DNA of 64,000 nt from Tranzscheliella williamsii. Lineage: Eukaryota > Basidiomycota > Ustilaginomycetes > Ustilaginales > Ustilaginaceae. Below, one piece after another: positions 48,661-58,153 of this stretch. A model generated the notes under the pieces. That model had not been told where the DNA came from and searched no databases. It saw only the letters and a program-made list of their open reading frames with translations. Positions within the stretch are counted from its first letter, which is position 1. Each line of letters begins with the position of its first letter. The position numbers and the translations under genes were made by a program. The stretch covers positions 1 to 64,000 of the forward strand of contig JALBYF010000072.1 in NCBI GenBank assembly GCA_023212725.1, given 5' to 3'.

Positions 48661-51618
48661 TTAGGGGTGGCCGGCGACGCGCGCGTGCAGCGCGTAGACC
48701 GCAGCACGCACCGCCCCAAGCGCGCGCGTCGTGTTGCCCTCGATCACGATCGCGTGGTTGCGCTTCTGCACTGTGACGGCGCGCGCGCCGCCCGCCGGAT
48801 TGCAGACCAGCATGCCGTGGGCTGCAAAGTCGGCGGGCAGGCGGGCCGGGCCCGCAGCCAGGGCGGACTTGAGGGTGGACAGGCGGAGATCGCCGATGAA
48901 GAGCGTCGACGGGAGTGTGGACTGCGGGGGTTCGAGCGTGGCGGGGGAGGTGGGTGGCGTGCCGCGGAGGGGGGGCGCGGGCGCGGCTGCGGAGGGGATG
49001 TGCGGCTCGAGGGTGGCGGTGTCGCCGACGCGGAGGCGAGCGTGGAGGTGCGCGAGCTCGTAGTCTTCAAACCGGCTCGGCGCGAGCGCGGCAAGCAGCG
49101 TGTCCGCCAGCTGGACCGTGAAGGAGTGCGTGGTCTCGCCAATGCGCACGCGCGCCAGCCAGCGCGGCGCATAGACGTCGCGCGTCAGCCGCGCCATCGC
49201 CGCCAGCGCCGCCAGCATATCGCCCCGCGCCGCCGCATCGCCGTTGACCACAATCAACCGCCGCGGATGCAGCTGCGGAATCAGCGTCTTGAGCGCCCGC
49301 CCATCGCTCCGCCCCGCCATCTCGACAAACGCAAGCCGGCATCCCACCCGCACCGCCACCCGCTCGCGCACGTACTTGGACGGCACCGCTTCCACCCCAA
49401 CGCGCGCCCGCTGCCGCCGCGCCCCCGCTTCAACCTCCACCCCCTCCGGCCCCGTCTCGGCCGCCTCCATCTGCCGCCGCCGGCTCAGCCACCGCCCGAC
49501 ATCCACCACTTCTCCGTACCCGTCCACCCGCCGCTTTCGCTCCACTGCGGGGAAGAGACGGTATCGCACCCCCAGCCCGAACGGCCCCTCCTGCCCCGCC
49601 TTGGCACCGAAGAACGACGTCGCCCGGCTGGCACCCCCCTTTAGATAGATATCGTACGAGAGCTGGTTGGTGTCTGCGCCGCCGGGACCGTCCGCCGCGC
49701 CGCCGCCGAACGCTACATCGTGCGCCCGCTTCCGCCCCAGTCCGCCCGGCTCGCCGACCGCGCGCGCCCCGCCGCTACCGCCGCCGTTAGCAGTAGCAAG
49801 GTCGAACACCTCTTCGCCTGCCTCGCCGTCGTCCGAGTCCGAGTCGGAATCGGACGAGTCGTCCTCGTCCGCCTCGAGCCGCCGGCGCGAGCGTGCGAGC
49901 ATGGCGCGCTGCTGCGCCAGCCGGTCGCGCTCCGCCTGCTCCGTCTCGAGGTACACCCGCAACTCATCGCCCTCGAGCGGCACTTTGCTCTGCAGCTCGA
50001 ATTCGACGCTCGTCCCCGGCGTCACGACGTTACCCAGCTTGCCCTCGGTCCAGGAGAAGCCCTTCTCCTGCGCGCCGTTCCAGGCATCCCAGAGCTGCCG
50101 GCACAACGAACCCGGCTCGCCCCGCGAGATCAGCACCACCACGTCGTTCGGCGTCTCGGCGAACCGCGCCAGCAGTCGCCGCGAAGGGCCGTGCGTCATG
50201 GAGGGCGGCACGGCGAGGATGACCTTGGCCTGCTCCCGCGGCACCGCCTCGTCCAGCGCCTGTAGCGACGAGAAGACCTTGACGAATTTGAAGTCCAGCG
50301 GCGAGGACGGTGCCATGCCCTTGTTCAGCTTGCCTCGCGGGGCCCCCCTGCCGCCTTGCGGTTTCGTCTTATCGGCCGCACCGTCCCTGTCCTTGTCCGC
50401 CTCGATGGTCTCGCTGGCCTTGGTAGCCCATTCTCGCGTCATCCACTCCATGTAGGTGCGTGATCTCTCCATGACCTCCTTGCCGGTCTGGCTGACGAGA
50501 CAGAGCGGGAAGCGTGCGTGCGGATAGGCGTAGGCCCAGTGCTGGTCGAGCAGCACCAGCAGCTCGAGGAGCCGCGCAGAGGCATCGACGGGGAAGAGGA
50601 CCGAATTGCCCGCCTGGATGGTCTTGTGGACGAGATCGAGCAAGGCGGCATCTCTGTCTTTTCTCCGGATATTGCTGACCAGGCCCCTCTCGATCTCGGT
50701 AATGAGGACGTCGGGCCGCCTGACGGCATCCGCGGAGGCCGGAGCGCCCGAGGAGGAGGCGGAGGACGAGGAGAGCAGGATGGTGCCGTCGAGGTGGCGC
50801 TCGCGGTTGTGATTCCAGTCGAGGGCGATCACGACGGTGCCCGAGGTGGGGCTTCTGATCTTCCAGATGGCCCCGCCTAGCGAGTGGCCGGCGTTGTAGG
50901 CGGTAAGCGTAAGACTAGCGCATTTGCCTTCGAGATGGGTGGGCTGCATGTAACGGACGACTTTAATGTGCTCGAAGGCGTCCTCCACCTCGTCGGCGGT
51001 GGGTATGCATCTACGCTGGAAGTTTCCGGACTGCTGCTGCGCCTTGACTTCGCTGTCGATGTCGATCTCGCCTCTCAGCGTTTGGACAGCTTCTAGCACA
51101 GTGAGTTTGCCCATGCTCTGCGCCGGCATCGTGGCGTAGACCGGCGAGCGGAGCCCAAACTTGGCGTGCGCATACGCGTACAGACCGAGATGGTCGAGGG
51201 AGGAGTGGGACAGCAGCACCAGGTCGATGGTTGGCGCCAGCTCTCGCAGTAGCACATCGAGGGGTGCAGCCGAAAGCGAGTCGAGGTCGAGCGTATGTGG
51301 CTGTTGCTGCTGCTGCTGTTGCTGCTGCTGCTCTTCGCGCTCCAGCGCCATCACGGAAGACTCGGGCGCTGAAGTGTCATCGCCGGGATGCGAGGTCCCT
51401 GGCCCAACCTCTTGGGTATCGAGCTGAGGGGGCCCGGAGAAGAGAAAGTCCTCGGGAGAGCCACAGTCGATGAGAACGCGGACATCGTGCATCTGGAGCA
51501 GGTAGGCGAGTGCCTTGGGCTGCTCCTGCTCCTCGCCATCCGGATCGAGTTTTGTGCGGACGTTCAGCCCCAACTGGGCCGGCGCATACGGCACGGACAG
51601 CGGGATGAATGTGATCAT
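48661..51618 (-). CDS. CFT2: Cleavage and polyadenylation factor subunit Cft2 (CPSF100)
   Basis: Non-catalytic metallo-beta-lactamase/beta-CASP subunit of the mRNA 3'-end processing complex, partner of the nuclease Ysh1/CPSF73. The protein has 985 residues. It starts MITFIPLSVPYAPAQLGL with LLQMHDVRVLIDCGSPEDF soon after, the usual Cft2 opening. The metal motif reads HSSLDH at 138-143 instead of HxHxDH, so the second His is replaced by Ser, as expected for this inactive paralogue. AGHSLGGAIWKI and the beta-CASP region with VLFPVDASARLLELLVLLDQ follow. A charged region (RRRLEADEDDSSDSDSDSDD) sits in the middle, and the C-terminal domain closes the protein. A short poly-Gln run lies before the metal motif. 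It diverges from CHS5 across 390 bp. Confidence 0.95.
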   Translation of the reverse strand: MITFIPLSVPYAPAQLGLNVRTKLDPDGEEQEQPKALAYLLQMHDVRVLIDCGSPEDFLFSGPPQLDTQEVGPGTSHPGDDTSAPESSVMALEREEQQQQQQQQQQPHTLDLDSLSAAPLDVLLRELAPTIDLVLLSHSSLDHLGLYAYAHAKFGLRSPVYATMPAQSMGKLTVLEAVQTLRGEIDIDSEVKAQQQSGNFQRRCIPTADEVEDAFEHIKVVRYMQPTHLEGKCASLTLTAYNAGHSLGGAIWKIRSPTSGTVVIALDWNHNRERHLDGTILLSSSSASSSGAPASADAVRRPDVLITEIERGLVSNIRRKDRDAALLDLVHKTIQAGNSVLFPVDASARLLELLVLLDQHWAYAYPHARFPLCLVSQTGKEVMERSRTYMEWMTREWATKASETIEADKDRDGAADKTKPQGGRGAPRGKLNKGMAPSSPLDFKFVKVFSSLQALDEAVPREQAKVILAVPPSMTHGPSRRLLARFAETPNDVVVLISRGEPGSLCRQLWDAWNGAQEKGFSWTEGKLGNVVTPGTSVEFELQSKVPLEGDELRVYLETEQAERDRLAQQRAMLARSRRRLEADEDDSSDSDSDSDDGEAGEEVFDLATANGGGSGGARAVGEPGGLGRKRAHDVAFGGGAADGPGGADTNQLSYDIYLKGGASRATSFFGAKAGQEGPFGLGVRYRLFPAVERKRRVDGYGEVVDVGRWLSRRRQMEAAETGPEGVEVEAGARRQRARVGVEAVPSKYVRERVAVRVGCRLAFVEMAGRSDGRALKTLIPQLHPRRLIVVNGDAAARGDMLAALAAMARLTRDVYAPRWLARVRIGETTHSFTVQLADTLLAALAPSRFEDYELAHLHARLRVGDTATLEPHIPSAAAPAPPLRGTPPTSPATLEPPQSTLPSTLFIGDLRLSTLKSALAAGPARLPADFAAHGMLVCNPAGGARAVTVQKRNHAIVIEGNTTRALGAVRAAVYALHARVAGHP
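51297..51335. repeat. CTG/TTG tract (poly-Gln in CFT2)
   Basis: On the coding (minus) strand the codons are CAG and CAA, giving about ten glutamines between the N-terminal strand set and the metal motif of Cft2. Mixed codons argue for a fairly stable length. Confidence 0.85.
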
Positions 51619-52008
51619 CCTCTGTCTATTGCGCTGTTCGAGGATCCGGCTTGGCTGGGATGGTGGGGAGTGTCAGACGACGAAGGCGCGGATAGGTCGA
51701 GCCTGGAAGAACAAAAAATATAACAATCACATTCTAACCTCACAGCTCACAGCTAACATAACGGACAGTTCGGATCCGAGCATGTAACTGTGACTGTGAA
51801 CTATGAGCCTACGCGATGTCCGTGCGTGTTGTTCTCTAACAACGGGAAGAACCCTGTTAGATCTTGTCTGGCAATATGGCTAGTAACACAGCCCGCGGGT
51901 ATGGGAGGTGGTCTTTGATGTGGCCTACTCCCACTGGCTTCTTCCTGATCTAAACGCAACAGAGAAGGGCTTGCTACTGGCGCTTTTCAGTGACTACTTG
52001 GCGCAGAG
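51619..52008. other. Divergent intergenic region between CFT2 and CHS5
   Basis: 390 bp that must carry both promoters. An A-rich stretch (GAACAAAAAATATAACAA, about 51,708-51,725) lies nearer CFT2. No gene is seen. Confidence 0.6.
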
Positions 52009-53517
52009 ATGACGGCGCACTACGTTGGGCAGGTCGCACCCAACTACATTCACTCCAGCATGCAGGCCGACAGCGCAGACGATTCGTTCACGTTTACCGT
52101 CGGCAAGCTCGATGCAGGCATGGCCATCCTGATTGGCGAGAAGGCGTCGCTGATCGAGTTTCCATCGCTGCTGCTGCCGCCTGGCGTCTCTTCGGGCAGC
52201 GTCGTCAATGTGCGCGTGATGCGCAATGAGGAGCAGGAGACACGCCAGAAGCGAGAGTTCGACCAGCTCCAGGACGATATCCTCCACCTGTATGGCCAGC
52301 AGTCGCCCAAGCCGCCCAACCTCCGTCTGCGCAACGTCACCCAGACCTCGGTCACGCTCGAGTGGGATCGCATCTTCTTGGCCACCGCCACCCTGCTTTC
52401 CCTTGACATCTACCGCAACGGCCAGCGTCTGGCGCCCATCCCCAACCCGCTGCACAACACGTCGACCAAGCTATCGGGTCTCGACGTCAACGCGGAATAC
52501 ACCTTCCATCTCGTGCTCAAGACCACTGCCGGCACATTCTCCTCGCCCGTCATCAAGACCAGGACGCACACCATCACAGACACATCCGGCATCAGCGTAT
52601 GTTTCGGCCATGTCCAGGATGCGGAGGTGCTGGAGGCCGCCAAGAAGGCGCTAGACAACATGAAAGCCAAGTACAGCGATCGGATCCAGATCGATACGAC
52701 GCACTATGTCTGTACCGACCCGCGCAATCCGGGGTCGACCAGCGATAGCGGCAATGCGCCCAGCCACGGGTATACCAAGGCGATGCAGCTGAGCATCCCC
52801 GCGGTGTTGCCGCACTGGGTCTTTGCATGCCACGACCAGAGCAAGATGGTTAACATCTCGCCGTTCTACCTAGACCAGGATCCGCCAAATGCGGCGACGC
52901 TGCGGCAGAGCATCAACAAGCTGCTCGGCACGGAGCCGGCGCCGCCCGCACCCGATGTCGCCCCGGCTCCGAGCGCGTCCGCAGAGACAGCGGCCATGCC
53001 ATTGTCTTCTGACGACCCGGCACCACCGCCGCCAAATGACAAGGACAGCGTGCCCGCCGTCGCCACCGATGTGGCCGCCGCCGCCGAGCCGTTGCCGAAT
53101 GGCGGGGCCGCGCTGCAGCAGCAAGAAGCGGACGCCGCGACGCTATCGGAGCAAGAAGCGGGCGCGGCGGCGCTACCGGAGCAAGAAGCGGGCGCGGCGG
53201 CGCTACCGGAGCAAGAGGCTGCGCAGGAGGCAGAGACGTCCGGCGCGCCATCGGCGCTAGGCCTGGCACTCGAGGGCCAAGAACCGGCCGCTGCGCAGCA
53301 CCCGGCGCCGCCACAGGTCATCATCACCCCCAGCCCCCCCGACCAGCCTATCCTGACATCCACCACCGACGCCGCAGACGCCCCCAGCGAACCGCACGAA
53401 AACAAACCGCACAACGACAGCGACGACGCCGACGACGGCGAGGGCGACATGGACGACGTCAGCCTTGGTGCATCCCCCACCGAACCCGCCGAGGAGGCCG
53501 ACCCTGCCCTTGTGTAA
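52009..53517 (+). CDS. CHS5: Chs5, exomer complex scaffold (FN3 plus BRCT)
   Basis: Exomer scaffold that carries selected cargo, such as chitin synthase, from the trans-Golgi to the plasma membrane. The protein has 502 residues. The N-terminal dimerisation strand and helix (FTFTVGKLDAGMAILIGE, VNVRVMRNEEQETRQKREFD) match Chs5. An FN3 domain follows (PNLRLRNVTQTSVTLEWDRI to about 188), then a BRCT domain (ISVCFGHVQDAEVLEAA to VFACHDQSKMVNISPFYL, about 195-290). Together FN3-BRCT binds Arf1 in yeast. The last 200 residues are Ala/Pro/Glu-rich and disordered with a perfect 30-bp internal repeat, and end in an Asp-rich tail. The ATG at 52009 is the expected Chs5 start. Yeast Chs5 has a longer Lys-rich tail. 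Confidence 0.93.
   Translation: MTAHYVGQVAPNYIHSSMQADSADDSFTFTVGKLDAGMAILIGEKASLIEFPSLLLPPGVSSGSVVNVRVMRNEEQETRQKREFDQLQDDILHLYGQQSPKPPNLRLRNVTQTSVTLEWDRIFLATATLLSLDIYRNGQRLAPIPNPLHNTSTKLSGLDVNAEYTFHLVLKTTAGTFSSPVIKTRTHTITDTSGISVCFGHVQDAEVLEAAKKALDNMKAKYSDRIQIDTTHYVCTDPRNPGSTSDSGNAPSHGYTKAMQLSIPAVLPHWVFACHDQSKMVNISPFYLDQDPPNAATLRQSINKLLGTEPAPPAPDVAPAPSASAETAAMPLSSDDPAPPPPNDKDSVPAVATDVAAAAEPLPNGGAALQQQEADAATLSEQEAGAAALPEQEAGAAALPEQEAAQEAETSGAPSALGLALEGQEPAAAQHPAPPQVIITPSPPDQPILTSTTDAADAPSEPHENKPHNDSDDADDGEGDMDDVSLGASPTEPAEEADPALV
53121..53220 (+). repeat. 30-bp tandem repeat in CHS5
   Basis: Copies start at 53121 (degenerate), 53151 and 53181 (identical), with a partial copy from 53211. Each encodes a ten-residue unit close to EQEAGAAALP. 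Being in frame, copy-number change would only lengthen or shorten the disordered tail. Confidence 0.9.
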
Positions 53518-53707
53518 ACCACCCCGCCTCGCGGAATAGCCCCCTCCACCCCGACCTGAGGCGACCCGCGAAGCAATCCATACCATTTTGGAGACGAGAG
53601 AAAGAGTAGTTGCAGTACAGGATGCGTCTGGCGGGGATGTGCAATCGATTCCAAGGATGATAAGCAAAGCAGGGGAGGGGAAAGAGGATGCGGGCGGAAG
53701 AGCGGGA

Positions 53708-54631
53708 TTATTGCCAGAGACCGCCGTCGCCATCGGCGTTGGTCTTGACGCCGCCCTTTTCGCGCTTGCCTTTGAACTTGCCGCCCTTGGCGCCGCTCTT
53801 GTAGTAGTCGCGCATCTCCTGTTTGGACCACTGTGCGTCCTGTTCCTGCTGCCACTGCTGCATGCGGGCTTCTTGGGTGGTGAGGATGCCTGCGTCCTGC
53901 ATGCGCTGGGAGCGGGAGGGGGTGGCGGTGCCGGAGCCGGGGAGCGAGTCGGCGCGGGCGGCGTCCTTGGCCTCGATGCGCTTCTGTTTGGCGTACTGGG
54001 TTTTCCAGTCTGTCTTGCTTTCTCTGCGCGTCCATTTGGCGCCGCCGGTGCCCCAGGCAGGGAGGGGGGGGAGGGGGGAGTCGTGCGAAGTGGCGGCAAA
54101 GGTATGCTGATAGTGGCGGTACCAGCCGTAGTTGAGTGTGGCCGAGCGGCGCCAGCGCTTGCAGACGCCAGAGCAGGCGACGAGCGAGTCGACGGGGAGG
54201 CGGAGGAAGATCTGCTGCGCCACCTCGCTGCCAAACGCACGCAGCGGGTCCGCCTTGCTCTGCGCAGCGCGCTTCTGCGTCCGCCGTCGCAGCCGCTCCG
54301 CAGCCCCCTCCGCCGCCGCACCCGCCGCCGCATCACTCTCCACGTCCGTGGTGTCCGTCTCCACCCCCAACCGTGACGGCCCCGTCGGCGACGACGGCCG
54401 GCTCCGCTCCAGCGGCGTCCCCACCGCCGTCCCCGGCGCGGACCGCACGTTGACCAGCTCCTCCTCGCTGTCCACCTGCTCCCAGTCGTTTAGCGCTTCC
54501 TTGCTAGCCCCGCCGTGATGGCCCGCCGCTCGATCCGCCTCGCTCGTCGCGTCGTCCCCCGTCTGCCCAGTACCGAGCGTCGCATTGGCGAGCCGCGAGC
54601 TGAGCACGCTTTGCAACAGATTCGACATCAT
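53708..54631 (-). CDS. F-box protein
   Basis: 307 residues from the ATG at 54631 (a second ATG follows at once). An F-box-like motif lies at about 143-185 (DPLRAFGSEVAQQIFLRLP, then SLVACSGVCKRWRRSA), which would bind Skp1 in an SCF ubiquitin ligase. No WD40, LRR or Kelch repeat follows. Instead there is a short basic and aromatic stretch (WTRRESKTDWKTQYAKQKRIE) resembling the region after the F-box in fungal Cdc4- or Pof-like proteins, and then a Gln- and Lys-rich tail ending GGLWQ. The N-terminal 130 residues are disordered with a WEQVDSEEELV element. Substrate unknown. Confidence 0.8.
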   Translation of the reverse strand: MMSNLLQSVLSSRLANATLGTGQTGDDATSEADRAAGHHGGASKEALNDWEQVDSEEELVNVRSAPGTAVGTPLERSRPSSPTGPSRLGVETDTTDVESDAAAGAAAEGAAERLRRRTQKRAAQSKADPLRAFGSEVAQQIFLRLPVDSLVACSGVCKRWRRSATLNYGWYRHYQHTFAATSHDSPLPPLPAWGTGGAKWTRRESKTDWKTQYAKQKRIEAKDAARADSLPGSGTATPSRSQRMQDAGILTTQEARMQQWQQEQDAQWSKQEMRDYYKSGAKGGKFKGKREKGGVKTNADGDGGLWQ

Positions 54632-55330
54632 AAACAAGTCTCGTGATCGATCGCCAAGTGTCGTAGTAATCTACCCACGAATGAAGTTGAGTGATTGTAA
54701 GGGACGATGTGACTGTAACGTAGTAGGATAGCCAACGCACTGATTGCGAAATCCGTTTCGGCGACGAAACAGCGAGAGCTTAAGTCGGGCAGGTGAAGCC
54801 TAACTAGAAACACACAGCGTCAAGTGACTCACTCAACTCAGTGCCCAGCCTGGCTGGCTCAGTTGTGGCCCACCGAAGCCGCCAAGTAGCTTGCCTTGCT
54901 TGCAGCCACAGTCGGCTCCCATCCGCATCTGTATTCTCTTCTACTCCAACACTCCCACACCCACTCTTCTGTGATACTGTCACACTCCCACACTTTTGTG
55001 ATTGCGATGCTGCTGTGACTCGATGATAGATGGACTTGTAGTTCAGTGCCTGTGACTTTGACGCTGCAACTGTGACGCTGGGAAAGGCTGAGTCGATGTC
55101 ATGGGCGCCTCCACACCGGTCAGTCGATTGTATATGACTGCAACTGCAACTGCGCATTTCATTGCATTTGTAATGGGGCGATGCAGAATGTGCGAGCGCT
55201 GCATGCAGAAGGCGGATGTTGCATGCGACGCAGGGTGGAGCGTAGGCAGGACGCTGGGGCTTCACTGCCACCATTGTGGATACCGCACTGACTGCCACAC
55301 CCATTTGGCAACTGGCAGGGACAGCGAGCG
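54632..55330. other. Divergent intergenic region between the F-box gene and the MBL-like gene
   Basis: About 700 bp. Copies of TGTGAC and its complement are frequent between 54,965 and 55,080. No gene is seen. Confidence 0.5.
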
Positions 55331-56329
55331 ATGGCAGCGAGCAGTGCGGACAAAGGCAGAGCTACGGCCGTAGAGCAGACCAGCGCTGGCGAGGTCGAGT
55401 TGTACAAGCTCAACGGCGACACCAGCTGGCTTGTCCGTCTCCCGAGGGCGATGCCAGCGAGCTCCGCCTACTACTACCTCGTCATTGATCCGTGGCTCAG
55501 TCCGGCGTCGCAGATTGATGGTGCTGCCTTCCTGTCCCGCCAGACGCGCGTCGCGCCCGCCGCGTTCGCCTCGCTCGCCGAGCTCGACGGCTGGCTCCAG
55601 CGCCACCCGACCGCGCCCGGCCGTGTGGACGCGATCCTCTTCAGCCACTCCTTCTCCGACCACACCCACCCGCAGACCCTGCAGGACACAGGCGCCAGCA
55701 CCGTGCTGCAGCGCGCACTCATCCTCACCACCAACGACTCCCTCGCAGCGCTCAAGTCGCTGCGCCTCGGTCTGGATGCCGAAAATATAGTCAACCTGTC
55801 CGCGACGTCGGCTTCGCAGGACGTGGGAAGCTCCGTCGCCCCACGTCGCTTCCCGCCAGGCATAGCCGTCGAGTATCTTCCGGCCAGGGATGCGGCGCTC
55901 TCGCCCGCCTGGAACCGGCTTCACTCGGCCATCCTCATCACCGCAGACCGCCCCGCCGGCCCGACCCGCATCCTCTACTCGCCGCACGGCATCACGCCAC
56001 GCTCGCTCCCCGCCCATCTCACCACGCAGAACGCCGACGCAAGCCCCGCTAAACACATCCTCATCCACAGCTTCGACAGTCAGACCCTGCCCGCCATCGG
56101 CACCGTCGCATGCGGCTTCCCCAACCTCCTCGCCCTTGTCCCCGCCTTCCGCCCCCACCTCATCCTCGCCACCCACGACGAGGACAAGCAGGGAGAGGGC
56201 ATCGTCGGCCGCCTCCTCACCCGCCACACCTTCTCCCTCGATCACGTCCAGCGCGAGATCAGCCTCGCCCATCCCGAATCTCACGCCCAAATCCGCTCCC
56301 TCGAGCCCGGCGAAACTGTCGTCGTCTGA
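55331..56329 (+). CDS. Metallo-beta-lactamase-fold protein of unknown substrate
   Basis: 332 residues from the ATG at 55331, no intron. The N-terminus builds the beta strands of an MBL fold (YKLNGDTSWLVRLP, AYYYLVIDPWLS). The metal motif reads FSHSFSDHTHP: His106, Asp110 and His111 are present, but position 108 is Phe where HxHxDH enzymes have His; an extra His113 follows. I recall HxFxDHxH-like motifs in a group of uncharacterised fungal and bacterial MBL proteins, so this may be a subfamily feature, not decay. A further ligand-like segment, LATHDEDKQGEG, lies near residue 278. No signal peptide. The distantly similar Cft2 in this window is unrelated in function. Confidence 0.75.
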   Translation: MAASSADKGRATAVEQTSAGEVELYKLNGDTSWLVRLPRAMPASSAYYYLVIDPWLSPASQIDGAAFLSRQTRVAPAAFASLAELDGWLQRHPTAPGRVDAILFSHSFSDHTHPQTLQDTGASTVLQRALILTTNDSLAALKSLRLGLDAENIVNLSATSASQDVGSSVAPRRFPPGIAVEYLPARDAALSPAWNRLHSAILITADRPAGPTRILYSPHGITPRSLPAHLTTQNADASPAKHILIHSFDSQTLPAIGTVACGFPNLLALVPAFRPHLILATHDEDKQGEGIVGRLLTRHTFSLDHVQREISLAHPESHAQIRSLEPGETVVV

Positions 56330-56511
56330 CCTGCCCGCTCCGCCTCCCCCCACAGCTGTGGCTCCGCCTTGCTATATCCGTCTATACCCGTCTAGTAGAG
56401 TCACTTTCACGCCCTGTAGCACAGAGCACCCGCATAGTACAGAGCATCCGCATTACACGGTCCAACCGCCAGGACAGGCGGGAGATACAGATGGAGCGCG
56501 CAGGCGCCGCC

Positions 56512-57611
56512 TCACGTGCGGCGGAAGGTGCGGCCGCTGGCGGTCTTGCGCTCCTTCTCGGCAAGCTCGGGCTTGGCGCGGTTGAGCACCTTGAGGAACT
56601 CGGCGACGCGGTGGCGCATCCGGCTGTGCATGTAGGCCTTGGAGCACTTGATGTGGTAGTGCAGGTAGTCGCGGAACAGCTGGATCCGCGAGATCGTGCC
56701 CGCCATCACATCCGGATGGCTGAAGTGCCGTGGGAAGAGCACTGCCCGAGCGGAGACGGCACGGTCAGCATCCGTCTGTATCGCTCCGGCTGCGGATTCG
56801 GAACGAGCAAGGCCAAGACTTACCAAATGTCACGTAGCCGACGTCGTCGCCGCGGTTGAGGTCCTTGACGCTTCGGATCTCCAGCGGCGGGTCGCGATTC
56901 GAGTAGAGCACCTGTGGGGCGTTTTGGATCGACGGCTGCCTCCTGGCATCGACGAACTCCTGCAGGAAGACCTTGCCGATCACCTTGTCGGTTTCCTCCT
57001 TGAATATTGTGCTGAAGACGACGGTAACTCTGTCGGCGGACGGGATTACGTAGATTGCCTCGTCGTCGCGGTAATGGATGGTCATGATGTCAGCTGCGCC
57101 GGCGGGCGCCGAGTCCTGCGCGCTCTCGGCGGCCTTTTCGAGCTGCTTCTGGAATGCGAACGCGCGCTCGAACGGCGCGGCCATGGCGTTGCGCTTGAGC
57201 AGCGAGACGCTGTGGACGAGCGCCTCGCGCTCGGCGCCGGCCGCGGGCACCTTTGCGTAGTCGAACTCGAGCGTCACGCTGTACTCGGCCTCGACCGACG
57301 CGCGCAGCCACGGCCCGTACTCGCGCTGCAGCACATCCAGCGCACCCGCCTGCACCAGCTCCCCCCAGCACTTGATGTCCATCGACAGCACCAACGGCCC
57401 CGCCTTGCTCGCTGACTCCAGGTGGTACGCCACGCCATCAAAGTCGGTAAACGTCTGGTCCACCGATGCGGGCCTGCCAACAAAACGGATCGAAAGCGTC
57501 AGTACCATGTAACTTCCCCGCGCTATCATGCTCACGGCCAAGTGCCCACCTTTCGAACTTCTCCGTTAGAACATCCCGGATGATGATGTTTTCGTCCCCT
57601 AGCAGAATCAT
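56512..57611 (-). CDS. ARC35: Arp2/3 complex 34-kDa subunit (ARPC2/Arc35)
   Basis: Core subunit of the Arp2/3 actin-branching complex, contacting the mother filament. Three exons: 57611-57550, 57473-56824 and 56741-56512; introns of 76 nt (GTGGGC donor, GGCAG acceptor) and 82 nt (GTAAGT donor, GGCAG acceptor). Splicing gives 313 residues, close to the usual 300. [20 protein letters not shown] opens exactly as ARPC2 does; exon 2 carries [31 protein letters not shown] and [10 protein letters not shown]; exon 3 gives [30 protein letters not shown] and [11 protein letters not shown]. The junctions restore conserved residues on both sides (KFER-PASVDQ and YVTF-VLFPRH). Cortical actin patches and endocytosis are its likely site. 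Confidence 0.94.
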
Positions 57612-58153
57612 ATTGGCTGACTTCCTCGGCACGGCAGCGTGCTGCAAGCTTGACACGGGAGCGGGCGCGCGGAACGTTGGCAAGACCGGGATGCTGCGGT
57701 TCGAAACAGGCTCGATGCAACGCCTGTAGCACTGTCGGTAGCACTGCTATGCGGCTGTACGTGAGGAAGGGTTCGACAAGATGACTGACCAAGTTGCGTC
57801 GGACGTGCCTGTCTACGATGCGTTTCGAGATGGCGACTCTAGCGTCGGGCATCGCAACGACGGCGCCGTGTCGACTTGAACTGTGCGCTGCTTCTACTTT
57901 CCCAGCTTCCGTTTCTCGCGCGAAAGAAATACTACACCGCCTGCGCGTCTCAATTCCAACACCTCTGATCCATTAACAGACGCACGGGGATGGACATGCC
58001 CGTACTGAGCAGCCGGACGACTGCAAGCGTACACTACAGCAACAATCAACAAAGTGGCTATGTAACTAGGTGGTATAGACACTCTGATAGAGAATGTGGT
58101 GAAGGGAGGGATGGCGAGATTCCCAGATCCAGCGCCGTCGTGGGTAGCGAGAC
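57612..58153. other. Intergenic region between the acidic-protein gene and ARC35
   Basis: About 540 bp on the promoter side of ARC35 and the 3' side of the acidic-protein gene. No gene is seen. Confidence 0.55.
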
